A stretch of DNA of 64,000 nucleotides from Myroides sp. NP-2 (GTDB lineage: Bacteria > Bacteroidota > Bacteroidia > Flavobacteriales > Flavobacteriaceae). The stretch is taken from positions 1 to 64,000 of the forward strand of contig NZ_JACHTD010000001.1 in NCBI RefSeq assembly GCF_014145665.1, in the 5' to 3' direction. Made by a program: the position numbers and the translations under genes. Under the pieces are notes generated by a model. It had not been told where the DNA came from. It was given only the letters and a program-made list of their open reading frames with translations, and did no database searches. This document shows, in pieces, positions 16,979 to 24,498 of this stretch (position 1 is its first letter; every line of letters begins with the position of its first letter).

Positions 16979-18170
16979 AAGTTTAGACGATATATTTAAT
17001 GACGATGATTTTGGTTTATTAGAATCACAGCATAAACAATCTATTGTTCGTACAGACGAGGATCGTTTGATTGATTCCTTTGAAGAAATTAATCATTTTT
17101 TTGAAAAAAATAAAAGAGAACCTTCAACATCTTCTATGTCTGAATATACATTATCAGCTAGATTGAAAAGTTTTCGAGCTAATGAAAGAAATAAAAGTGT
17201 CTTGAAAGCGTTTGATCGTTTCAATCTTTTAGGTGAAGTAGAACTTAAAATAGAAACTTTAGATGATGTTTTAGGTGATGACGATTTAGGTTTATTAGAT
17301 AATGAAGGAGATAATTCTATTTTTGAATTTAAATACACTCCCAAAGAAGGTAGTAGAGGAAGTGCAGAATATATTGCTCAAAGAAAATCTATTTCAGAAA
17401 GAGATTTTCAAAAATACGACCAAATGTTTAAGCAAGTCCATAAAGAGCTTAAGGAAGGAAAACGCAAGTTATTAAGTTTTACTAATGCGGAAGATAATTT
17501 AATAGAAGGTAATTTTTATTTAGTAGACGGGATTTTATGCTATTTAGAAGTTTCTAAAGCCGAAAAAGTAGTAAAAGAAAACAAATCTGGAGATCGAATT
17601 CGTTTGGAAGGAAGAACAGTAACTATTTTTGAAAATGGAACTATCTCGAATATGTTGTTTCGTTCTTTAGGTAAGGCAATTCAAAAAAATGGTAAAATAG
17701 TTACCAATACTGATGAAGGAATATATAATCAACTTCAGGGAAATTTTAATTTTGTAAAAGAAGAAGATATTCAAAGTGGTTGGATTTATGTGTTAAAATC
17801 AAAATCAGAAAATCCAGAAATCCAGAATTTAGAAAACTTATATAAAATTGGTTTTTCAAAAAATCCTGTTCAGGAGCGTATTAAAAACGCATCTAAAGAA
17901 GCAACCTATTTATTTGCTGATGTAGAAGTTGTAGCATCTTACAACTGTTATAGTTTAAATGTGCAATCTTTTGAAAATTTACTCCATCGATTTTTTGCAA
18001 AAGCTTGTTTGGATATTGATTTATATGACAAATCAGGTAATCGTTATATTCCTAGAGAGTGGTTTGTTGTTCCGTTAAATGTTATTAATGAAGTAATTCG
18101 ACTTATTGAGAATGGAAATGTTGTAAATTATAAGTATGATTATTCAAATAGAAAAGTTGTACTAAAATAA
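16971..18170 (+). CDS. GIY-YIG nuclease (T5orf172/MUG113 type)
   Basis: A 399-residue protein with a C-terminal GIY-YIG nuclease domain of the T5orf172 type: GWIYVLKS (270-277), LYKIGFS (290-296), R303 in QERI, the metal-binding glutamate E335 in FENLLHRFF, H339, and REWF (362-365). The N-terminal half has a helical unit (DRLIDSFEEINHFFEKN...LKAFDRFNLL) flanked by two near-identical acidic motifs, LDDIFNDDDFGLL (5-17) and LDDVLGDDDLGLL (97-109). The nuclease probably makes the break while the upstream helicase translocates DNA. Confidence 0.88.
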   Translation: MAKSLDDIFNDDDFGLLESQHKQSIVRTDEDRLIDSFEEINHFFEKNKREPSTSSMSEYTLSARLKSFRANERNKSVLKAFDRFNLLGEVELKIETLDDVLGDDDLGLLDNEGDNSIFEFKYTPKEGSRGSAEYIAQRKSISERDFQKYDQMFKQVHKELKEGKRKLLSFTNAEDNLIEGNFYLVDGILCYLEVSKAEKVVKENKSGDRIRLEGRTVTIFENGTISNMLFRSLGKAIQKNGKIVTNTDEGIYNQLQGNFNFVKEEDIQSGWIYVLKSKSENPEIQNLENLYKIGFSKNPVQERIKNASKEATYLFADVEVVASYNCYSLNVQSFENLLHRFFAKACLDIDLYDKSGNRYIPREWFVVPLNVINEVIRLIENGNVVNYKYDYSNRKVVLK

Positions 18171-18246
18171 ATACGTTCTTGTTTTTATTTAGAATATATT
18201 GGTTAGATGAAACTTTCTCAAAACAATTGTATAAAATATCCACTAT

Positions 18247-18381
18247 ATGAATAAAGAAAAAATCTTAACTGAAGAAGACAAAGAAGATCAAGGACTTTTA
18301 CTACTCATGCAACAAGTAAACAAAAAGAAAGTAGTGAGTAGGAGAGAAATAATGAAAGTTTTGAGTGATAATAAAAAATAA
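18247..18381 (+). CDS. Possible 44-residue protein
   Basis: A short frame with a good ATG encodes a charged helical peptide (EEDKEDQGLLLLMQQVNKKK, then VVSRREIMKVL). It lies 76 bases after the nuclease gene, at the cargo end, before the right att site. The composition and the SRREIMKVL segment resemble small regulatory or antitoxin-like peptides, but no partner toxin is adjacent. Reality as a gene is uncertain. Confidence 0.45.
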   Translation: MNKEKILTEEDKEDQGLLLLMQQVNKKKVVSRREIMKVLSDNKK

Positions 18382-18487
18382 CTCAACAGTTCTTTTCTTG
18401 TATTTTAGAATAAGGATATAGGTATCGTAAAGTAATAGAAAATGTATATCCTTCACTCTTTAAAATAGGTAGTTACACTATGTTATT

Positions 18488-18509
18488 TAGCACCTAATTT
18501 AGCACCCAT
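18488..18509. promoter_or_regulatory. Right integrase arm-type repeat
   Basis: TAGCACCTAATTTAGCACC differs by one base from the left copy (434-452), in the same orientation. It lies 43 bases inside the right att core. Probable integrase binding site. Confidence 0.65.
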
Positions 18510-18517
18510 AAAAACAA

Positions 18518-18547
18518 AACCCTTTAAGCACTAGTGTTTAAAGGGTT
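18518..18547. terminator. Bidirectional terminator, replaces tRNA terminator
   Basis: AACCCTTTAA and TTAAAGGGTT surround a 10-base centre that is itself nearly palindromic (CACTAGTG). T-rich runs flank it on both strands. On the minus strand it comes 5 bases after tRNA-Ser, so the island supplies the tRNA with a new terminator. On the plus strand it closes the cargo. Confidence 0.8.
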
Positions 18548-18551
18548 TTTT

Positions 18552-18568
18552 GCAGAGAGGAAGGGATT
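18552..18568. other. attR core in tRNA-Ser 3' end
   Basis: GCAGAGAGGAAGGGATT is shared with the left end (113-129 over 17 bases, 302-316 over 15 bases). It covers the acceptor strand and part of the T arm, so the tRNA is restored on insertion. Confidence 0.85.
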
Positions 18569-18637
18569 CGAACCCTCGATACGTTGCCGTATACACACTT
18601 TCCAGGCGTGCGCCTTCGACCACTCGGCCACCTCTCT
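18553..18637 (-). tRNA. tRNA-Ser(GGA)
   Basis: An 85-base tRNA with acceptor strands AGAGAGG and CCTCTCT, a D arm (TGGCCGAGTGG), anticodon GGA in CCTGGAAAG, the long variable arm typical of serine tRNAs, and T arm GGTTCGAATCC. CCA is not encoded. It lies 10 bases downstream of the ansA stop on the same strand with no obvious promoter of its own, so it is probably processed from the ansA transcript. It is the island's target. Confidence 0.95.
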
Positions 18638-18647
18638 TTGTATTAGT

Positions 18648-19676
18648 TTACGCTTCCATTTCGCCGCAAATAGGCGTCTCAAAAGCTGTTTTGAAATCTG
18701 CTATATTCGGTTGTGCTAATAAAAACATCAACTTGGTAATCGCCGCTTCTGTTGTAATGTCCTTTCCTGAAATAACGCCAATCTCTTTTAATTCCGTACT
18801 GGTTTCGTATTTCCCCATCATCACACTGCCACTGGAGCACTGAGTCACATTGACAACCTTCATTCCCTTCTGTGTTGCACAACGCAAGGTTTCTAAAAAC
18901 CAAGGCTCTGTCGGTGCATTCCCAGAACCATACGTCTCCAAAATGATCCCTTCTAAATTTGGAATGGCTAAAATAGCTTCCAATACTTGTTGTTGAATCC
19001 CCGGAAATAAACGCAATATCATAACATTACGCGACATCTCCTTGTGAACAGAAAGGGGCAAAGATAATGGTTTTTGCAACAATAACGAATGGTTAATGCG
19101 CAAATTTACGCCTGATTCTGCTAAATGTGGAACGTTAGGTGAAGTAAAGGCATTGAATAACTCCGCACTAACCTTGGACGTTCGATTACCACGGTATAAT
19201 TTATACTCAAAATACAAACATACCTCTTGAATTACTGGGATATTATCTTCTTGTAAAGCAGCAAGTTGAATGGCTGTGATTAAATTTTCTTTTGCATCGG
19301 TGCGCAAATCGCCAATCGGCAATTGAGATCCAGTTAATACCACTGGTTTATGCAGGTTCTCCAACATAAAACTCAACGCAGAGGCTGAATACGACATCGT
19401 ATCCGATCCGTGTAGAATGACAAAACCATCGAATCGATCGTAGTTCTCCTCTACAATACTAGCCATCTGCACCCATAAATCGGGTTGCATATCCGAAGAA
19501 TCAATCGGCACATCAAACGAATAGGTCTCGATGGCACAATCCAATAAATGTAGCTCTGGAATGCGCTCAACCAATTGGTTGAAATTAAACGCGCGCAAGG
19601 CACCCGTTTTAAAATCTTTCACCATCCCAATGGTTCCTCCCGTATAAATGAGTAAGATTGAAGGTTTGCTATTCAT
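18648..19676 (-). CDS. ansA: Type I L-asparaginase
   Basis: Hydrolyses L-asparagine to aspartate and ammonia. A 342-residue cytoplasmic protein (no signal peptide) of the type I asparaginase family. The first catalytic threonine is in LIYTGGTIGM (about residues 9-18) and the second active-site block is in VILHGSDTMSY with T and D. The length is normal. It overlaps the acyltransferase gene by 8 bases and is followed at once by tRNA-Ser, so the three are probably one transcript. Confidence 0.92.
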   Translation of the reverse strand: MNSKPSILLIYTGGTIGMVKDFKTGALRAFNFNQLVERIPELHLLDCAIETYSFDVPIDSSDMQPDLWVQMASIVEENYDRFDGFVILHGSDTMSYSASALSFMLENLHKPVVLTGSQLPIGDLRTDAKENLITAIQLAALQEDNIPVIQEVCLYFEYKLYRGNRTSKVSAELFNAFTSPNVPHLAESGVNLRINHSLLLQKPLSLPLSVHKEMSRNVMILRLFPGIQQQVLEAILAIPNLEGIILETYGSGNAPTEPWFLETLRCATQKGMKVVNVTQCSSGSVMMGKYETSTELKEIGVISGKDITTEAAITKLMFLLAQPNIADFKTAFETPICGEMEA

Positions 19677-20802
19677 CTTGTAATTTCAATTTATTCGCTA
19701 CTGGATTTGCATACATCGCCAAAAAGTTATCGACAACTTTTTGCTCCTGCTTGTTTACTCTCAATTCTAAACGACGCTCAAACAATTGTTTCTCCTTTTC
19801 ACTATAGTGAGCAGCAAATTTGTCGGTATTGTTTAAAATATCATAGGCGATATAATTCGTCGGCCACAAGTGATAATTGGTAATAATAGAGTGATCAATA
19901 ACCTGAGCCAACGCTTGTAGCTGTTTATTTGGCTTCTCTGTAATGGCTTTGATCTGATCGAGCTCGGTGTCAATTATATCACCAATGTGGATGTGGATGC
20001 CTTTCTTCTGTCCAATAATCCCACTGTATAGATTGACGAAATCTTCATTTTTCTCCTTGATGTAGGTCTCATTATTGGCAATAGCCAACAGCTGAGGCAT
20101 CTTTAATGCATCCGTTGGATCGTATTCATAGGAAATCGAAACAGGAACAATCTTCAGTTGCTTGAAGTAATCCATCAAGTTCTCCTCTCCAGCATCCATG
20201 CCGATCATTTTTAAAACTCCCGTATTGGTTGCGTCATTTCCATCTTTCGTACGACCTTCGCGTTGTGCAATCCATACCGAACGATTTTCCGATACGATTA
20301 AGCTGTGAATGTATTCTGACATCAAACGAGAACTCTCTAACAACTCTCGCGGAGTTAATTTTCTACGCACCAAAAAGTTGCGATTTACTTTGGCTAATGC
20401 CAATAAAAACGATTTCTGTACCAAGTTATCCCCAATAGCAGAAGCCGTCATCGTCAACCCGTGATCTTTTAAAGTTACATTCAATAGTGAAGTATCCATA
20501 ATGATGTCACGGTGATTGGATATATATAAATAAGCGGTATCTTTTTGTAATTTCTCAAAACCAGAGGTCGAAAGTCCGTTAGAGCTTTTCTCTAAGATTC
20601 GACGAATAGAGTGGTAGGCAAATTCCTCTTGAAATTGCTGAATTGAGGTTACTTTACTCAAATCCTCCATCCATTCCTGTTCAGTTTTTTTAGGGAAAGT
20701 AAACCCCATTAACGCTTTTATCATAGGGTGTTTGGAGATCTTTTGTAAAACCTCATTGACCTCATGATCGTGATAATGGCGTATTGAATCAAACTTAGAC
20801 AT
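19669..20802 (-). CDS. PlsC-like glycerophosphate acyltransferase
   Basis: A 377-residue acyltransferase of the 1-acyl-glycerol-3-phosphate family. The HX4D catalytic box is NHRDIIMD, and the phosphate-binding block is IAQREGRTKDGND, a variant of the FPEGTR motif. No clear membrane span is seen, so it is probably a peripheral inner-membrane enzyme of phospholipid or lipid A synthesis. The substrate is not certain. It overlaps ansA by 8 bases. Confidence 0.82.
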   Translation of the reverse strand: MSKFDSIRHYHDHEVNEVLQKISKHPMIKALMGFTFPKKTEQEWMEDLSKVTSIQQFQEEFAYHSIRRILEKSSNGLSTSGFEKLQKDTAYLYISNHRDIIMDTSLLNVTLKDHGLTMTASAIGDNLVQKSFLLALAKVNRNFLVRRKLTPRELLESSRLMSEYIHSLIVSENRSVWIAQREGRTKDGNDATNTGVLKMIGMDAGEENLMDYFKQLKIVPVSISYEYDPTDALKMPQLLAIANNETYIKEKNEDFVNLYSGIIGQKKGIHIHIGDIIDTELDQIKAITEKPNKQLQALAQVIDHSIITNYHLWPTNYIAYDILNNTDKFAAHYSEKEKQLFERRLELRVNKQEQKVVDNFLAMYANPVANKLKLQDE

Positions 20803-20855
20803 TAGTGTTTTAAATATTTATGTAAACTGAAATGTTATGTTTCTTTTTCTTACAA

Positions 20856-21626
20856 TTAAATGCCAAAAACAGCTTTTGAATTGGCTGTAGTTTGGTCAGC
20901 AATTGTTTGTAAAGGAAGTGCATACAATTCGGCTAGCTTTTCAGCAATGTTCAAAATATAAGCACTTTCATTCCTTTTGCCCCGAAAAGGGACTGGTGCA
21001 AGATACGGAGAATCAGTTTCTAATACGATATGCTCTAACGGTATTTTATGTAAAAACTGATCAATCTTTCCATTTTTAAAGGTTGCTACTCCTCCGATTC
21101 CCAATTTGAGATTATAACTAATCGCTTGTTGGGCTTGCTCCGCTGTTCCAGTGAAGCAGTGAAAAATACCCCGGAGATCTTTTCCTTTTTCTAACGCTAA
21201 TACCTCAAATACTTCATCAAAGGCATCTCTACAGTGAATATTGATCGGCAATTGATACTTTTTTGCAAGTTGTATCTGCTGCTGAAAAGCCTCCTGCTGA
21301 ATGGACAGGGTGGTCTTATCCCAATATAAATCAATGCCAATTTCCCCAACTGCATAGTATTTGCGTCGAGCTAATTCTCGTTCCACAAAGGCAAGCTCTT
21401 GTTTATAGGTCTCTGGCTTGACATCCGTGGGATGCAACCCCATCATTAAAAAAATATGCCCAGGAAACGCCGCCTCCAACTCAAACATTGCCGGAGCATA
21501 GCTTGAATCAATTGCAGGTATAAAAAAACGCGTAACTCCATTCGTTATTGCGCGATTTATTGTTTCTTTGCGATCTTCCGCAAAAGCATCTGAGTAAAGA
21601 TGAGTATGAGTGTCGGTAAAAATCAT
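20856..21626 (-). CDS. tatD: TatD family metal-dependent DNase
   Basis: A 256-residue amidohydrolase-fold nuclease. Metal ligands are seen in TDTHTHLYSDAF (HxH near residues 6-8), AVGEIGIDLYWD (Glu/Asp), PINIHCRDAFDE, FHCFTG and VLETDSPYLAP. TatD proteins act as 3'-5' exonucleases or D-aminoacyl-tRNA/DNA repair hydrolases. The gene is separated by 53 bases from the acyltransferase and may share its transcript. Confidence 0.93.
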   Translation of the reverse strand: MIFTDTHTHLYSDAFAEDRKETINRAITNGVTRFFIPAIDSSYAPAMFELEAAFPGHIFLMMGLHPTDVKPETYKQELAFVERELARRKYYAVGEIGIDLYWDKTTLSIQQEAFQQQIQLAKKYQLPINIHCRDAFDEVFEVLALEKGKDLRGIFHCFTGTAEQAQQAISYNLKLGIGGVATFKNGKIDQFLHKIPLEHIVLETDSPYLAPVPFRGKRNESAYILNIAEKLAELYALPLQTIADQTTANSKAVFGI

Positions 21627-21706
21627 GCTTTGGTAATGTTCTACAAAGTAGTATCTTTCAAATTACAAAAGTACCTTATAAAAAGTATTAAAACTAAACT
21701 TAATTG

Positions 21707-22144
21707 ATGGAAAACTATAAAGATTGGTTAAAAAAAGAACGCTATAAACAAATTCGCTTCAAGATAGCGCGAACCAATCACCTTTTTGTACGAGTAAAAG
21801 TAAATGGAATCTGGGGAGACTTCATTCTCGATACCGGTGCTTCAAACAGTTGCATCGACTTTCAACATACTGCTTATTTTGGGTTAACAACTTCAGATTC
21901 AGAAACAAGAGCCTCTGGGGCTGGTGCCAATGGAATGATGACCCAAGTGTCTTACAACAACGATATCCAAATGGGAAGATGGAAATTAGAGCATTTTAAC
22001 TTCGTCTTGTTGGATTTAAGCCATGTGAATACAGCCTTGACGGAGTATAAAACAAAAAATGTACACGGTATTATAGGGTCTGATGTTTTTGGTTTAGGTC
22101 AAGCAATTCTCGACTATGGACAACAGACCCTCTATTTGAAATAA
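21707..22144 (+). CDS. Retropepsin-like aspartyl protease
   Basis: A 145-residue single-lobe aspartic protease (clan AA), with the catalytic DTGAS in DFILDTGASNSC (about residue 42) and a later ILG-like block IIGSDVFG. It would act as a homodimer. No signal peptide is seen, so it is probably cytoplasmic. The ATG at 21707 is preferred to a TTG three bases earlier. It converges with the DUF3109 gene, with only two bases between stops. Confidence 0.85.
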   Translation: MENYKDWLKKERYKQIRFKIARTNHLFVRVKVNGIWGDFILDTGASNSCIDFQHTAYFGLTTSDSETRASGAGANGMMTQVSYNNDIQMGRWKLEHFNFVLLDLSHVNTALTEYKTKNVHGIIGSDVFGLGQAILDYGQQTLYLK

Positions 22145-22146
22145 GC

Positions 22147-22716
22147 TTATTTCTTATAGTATTCTTTGGCTACGAGTTCTAACTCCTCATACCAAGCCGA
22201 ACCGTATTTGCGCGTCAAAGGATCTTTTAAAAATTTGTAAACCGGTACTTCTAACTCTTTCCCCAAGGCACATGCATCGCTGCAAATATGCCATTTGTGG
22301 TAGTTTACCGCCGAGAAAGACGAGTATTCTTTTATGCGTATCGGATATAAATGACAAGAAATTGGTTTTTTCCAATCTATTTTCTTCTCTATATACGCTT
22401 TTTCAATACCACACAAGGCCATGCCGTTGTCGTAAATTACATAGGCACACTCTCCGCCGTGAATCAAAGGCGTTTCGTATTCGCCATCTTCACCTATAAT
22501 ATAAGTGCCTTGTTGCTCTATCGCAGCAATGCCCTCTGGACGTAAGTAGGGTTTTACCGTTTCAAATATCTCATCTAAAATGGCCGTCTCTTCCTTCTCT
22601 ACGGGCGCACCCGCATCTCCATCAATGCAACATTGCCCTTTACAAGCTGTAAGGTTGCAAACAAATTCTTTTTCTAAAATATCCTCCGAAACTAAGGCCT
22701 GACCGATCTGAAACAT
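22147..22716 (-). CDS. DUF3109 family protein
   Basis: A 189-residue protein with the conserved cysteine pattern of DUF3109 (CNLTACKGQCC near the N-terminus, then GGECAYV, CGIEKAY, ISCHLYPIR and CSDACALG). The cysteines suggest metal or iron-sulfur binding, but the biochemical role is unknown. It is common as a single-copy gene in Bacteroidota. Confidence 0.88.
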   Translation of the reverse strand: MFQIGQALVSEDILEKEFVCNLTACKGQCCIDGDAGAPVEKEETAILDEIFETVKPYLRPEGIAAIEQQGTYIIGEDGEYETPLIHGGECAYVIYDNGMALCGIEKAYIEKKIDWKKPISCHLYPIRIKEYSSFSAVNYHKWHICSDACALGKELEVPVYKFLKDPLTRKYGSAWYEELELVAKEYYKK

Positions 22717-23083
22717 GTTGATTTATTTTTGAGCCTACAAAATTACAAATCTTTCTCGGATGTTGACTCCTTCACTTCGAGCAACTTCTATTTTATAATG
22801 ATACTAAATTGCCCAAACGAAAGTACCTTAGCTATAAGGTATACCACCGTTTTTAAACTTCTAAATATAGAGGAAACTTGCTTTAACGACCGCTTGCCGA
22901 TGTCATAAGTCTCCCCTAAATTAAAGTTCTATTTACACGATCTCTCTGACAGAAATGCGCAATATGAGATTTTAGAACGGCTTTTACGCCTTGTTAAATT
23001 ATGTATGGGTAATGTTAAAGCAGTCAGGGAGTGGTTTTTATTTTGTACTTTCGGACAATAGAATTAAAATCTTTTAAGAAATA
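22717..23083. other. Intergenic gap, nothing recognised
   Basis: About 370 bases hold the divergent promoters of the DUF3109 gene and the small membrane protein gene. I see no RNA gene, repeat or credible short frame. Confidence 0.6.
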
Positions 23084-23278
23084 ATGAAAATATTCAGTTA
23101 CATTATTATTGCATTTGTTGCTGCCTTAATTGTATTAAATATCACAATGCTTGATTTTAATAACTTATTTCAAGGGGACAGTTTAGTTGCTATAATTGGG
23201 ATTGTAGCACTTTTATGTGCGGTTTGTATTCTGTTAATTTACAGAACTTCAAAGTTAATTGACGACAAAACAAAATAG
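23084..23278 (+). CDS. Small two-span membrane protein
   Basis: A 64-residue protein with two hydrophobic helices (IIIAFVAALIVLNITML and VAIIGIVALLCAVCILLIY) joined by a short DFNNLFQGD loop, ending in a charged tail. It lies 6 bases before the flavoprotein gene, so the two are probably cotranscribed. No family recognised. Confidence 0.75.
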   Translation: MKIFSYIIIAFVAALIVLNITMLDFNNLFQGDSLVAIIGIVALLCAVCILLIYRTSKLIDDKTK

Positions 23279-23284
23279 ATCAAT

Positions 23285-23899
23285 ATGTTGATTTATGATG
23301 TTTTAATTATTGGCGGAGGTGTTTCTGGAGTTTCTTGTGCTCAAGTTCTAGGTAGTGCAGCAAAGAAGGCTTTCATGGAAGGGAAGTCGATCGGAATTGT
23401 AATGCATCAAAAGGGGAGCATGCTGCAAGATGCGGTATTCAATAATGCCTTTGGAATTGAACCAGGAACTTTAGGAAGTGATTTACTTGCCCAAGCAAAA
23501 GATAATCTGAGAATCTATTCAAACGTCACCCAAATTGAAGGGGAGAAGGTAAACAAGGTAAGCCGCGCGCAAGCAGGTGTGTTTAGCATAGAAACCAATA
23601 AAGCGGTGTACGAGGCTCGAATGGTTGTGGTCGCTGTGAATTCAAGCGCTACTTTTGCCATCGATGGCCTCATGGAGTTCGTAGAACCCCATAAAAAGTC
23701 AATCCCAGCAAAGAATAGAATTCAATTGAAAAATATAGATCACCTTGTAGCCGAAGGGATTTATGTAGCAGGTACGTTAGCGGGGCACCGCAGTCAACTT
23801 GCTATTGCAGCTGGAAGTGGCGCTGCTGTCGCAACAGACATCTTAACCTTATGGAATGATGGGATTGAAACGCACAGCCATGACAGTATTAGAAAATAA
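23285..23899 (+). CDS. Short FAD-dependent oxidoreductase
   Basis: A 204-residue flavoprotein related to thioredoxin reductase. The FAD-binding Rossmann motif is LIIGGGVSGVSC (about residues 7-18), and the C-terminal FAD block is EGIYVAGTLAGHRSQLAIAAGSG. The NADPH domain with the redox CxxC that normally sits between these blocks is absent, so it is about 100 residues shorter than thioredoxin reductase. The electron donor and substrate are unknown. The upstream two-span protein may anchor it. Confidence 0.8.
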   Translation: MLIYDVLIIGGGVSGVSCAQVLGSAAKKAFMEGKSIGIVMHQKGSMLQDAVFNNAFGIEPGTLGSDLLAQAKDNLRIYSNVTQIEGEKVNKVSRAQAGVFSIETNKAVYEARMVVVAVNSSATFAIDGLMEFVEPHKKSIPAKNRIQLKNIDHLVAEGIYVAGTLAGHRSQLAIAAGSGAAVATDILTLWNDGIETHSHDSIRK

Positions 23900-23923
23900 T
23901 AATATTAGATCATTTTAGTACCT

Positions 23924-23953
23924 AAAAAGGACATCCTGCTGGATGTCCTTTTT
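23924..23953 (+). terminator. Terminator after flavoprotein gene
   Basis: AAAAAGGACATCC and GGATGTCCTTTTT form a strong stem with a TGCT loop, followed by T residues. Confidence 0.9.
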
Positions 23954-24068
23954 TATTGTACTTTACCATAATTAACTCACTATTTATAGTGAAGTTTAAT
24001 CCAATTTTGTGCAGGTTTGATGAAAGTAGTCTACATTCGTCTCTTATAATTTAAACACACAAAAAAAA

Positions 24069-24449
24069 ATGGAATTGAATTTTACTACATTAAAAGAAAA
24101 CTTTATCAACATCTTAAAAAATCACTATACGGATTTTAATGGACGTGTAAGACGTAAAGAATATTGGTCTTTCACCTTAGTTAGTTTTATTATTTCAATC
24201 ATTTTTGGAATTGTAGATAAGATTTTAGGACCGGTAGGTTTTGTCGGAATCATATATAGTTTAGCAGTATTAGTGCCTTCCCTTGGACTTTTAGCTCGTC
24301 GTTTACACGATACAGGAAAAAGCGGATGGTGGATCTTATTGTCACTAACAGGAATTGGAGGTTTAGTATTGCTTTACTTCGCTTGTTTGGATAGTACTGT
24401 TGGACCAAATGAATATGGCGCTGATCCAAAAGCTGGAGAACGTTTATAG
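24069..24449 (+). CDS. DUF805 membrane protein
   Basis: A 126-residue inner-membrane protein. It has the DUF805 signature GRVRRKEYWSF near residue 26, three or four hydrophobic segments, and ARRLHDTGKSGWWIL in the middle. The function of the family is unknown; some members are stress-induced. It is a single gene with convergent neighbours. Confidence 0.9.
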   Translation: MELNFTTLKENFINILKNHYTDFNGRVRRKEYWSFTLVSFIISIIFGIVDKILGPVGFVGIIYSLAVLVPSLGLLARRLHDTGKSGWWILLSLTGIGGLVLLYFACLDSTVGPNEYGADPKAGERL

Positions 24450-24463
24450 TTAACGGGTTGTAA

Positions 24464-24494
24464 TTGACGGTTTTCATTTTCTGTAAACCGTCAA
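24464..24494. terminator. Terminator between convergent genes
   Basis: TTGACGGTTT pairs with AAACCGTCAA around an 11-base loop, between the DUF805 stop and the PCMD stop. T content is modest, so strength is uncertain. Confidence 0.55.
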
Positions 24495-24498
24495 CTAC

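Larger units (their letters stand above)
302..18568. mobile_element. Integrative mobilizable island in tRNA-Ser
   Basis: The ends are defined by direct repeats of the tRNA-Ser 3' end: GCAGAGAGGAAGGGA at 302-316 and the same bases continuing as ATTCG at 18552-18570 inside the intact tRNA. Between them lie a tyrosine integrase at the left end, an excisionase-like HTH gene, replication genes with iterons, a MobC-like gene, a disrupted relaxase and a defence-like cargo. Arm-type repeats of the same sequence occur near both ends (434-455 and 18488-18509). No conjugation (tra) genes were recognised, so this is a mobilizable rather than self-transmissible element. A further att copy at 113-129 leaves some doubt about the exact left end. 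Confidence 0.85.

Noticed and set aside
8543..18170. Assignment as BREX or DISARM
   Set aside because: No PglZ, BrxC/BrxL, DUF1998 (DrmB) or PLD (DrmC) gene is present; only the methyltransferase and helicase types are shared.
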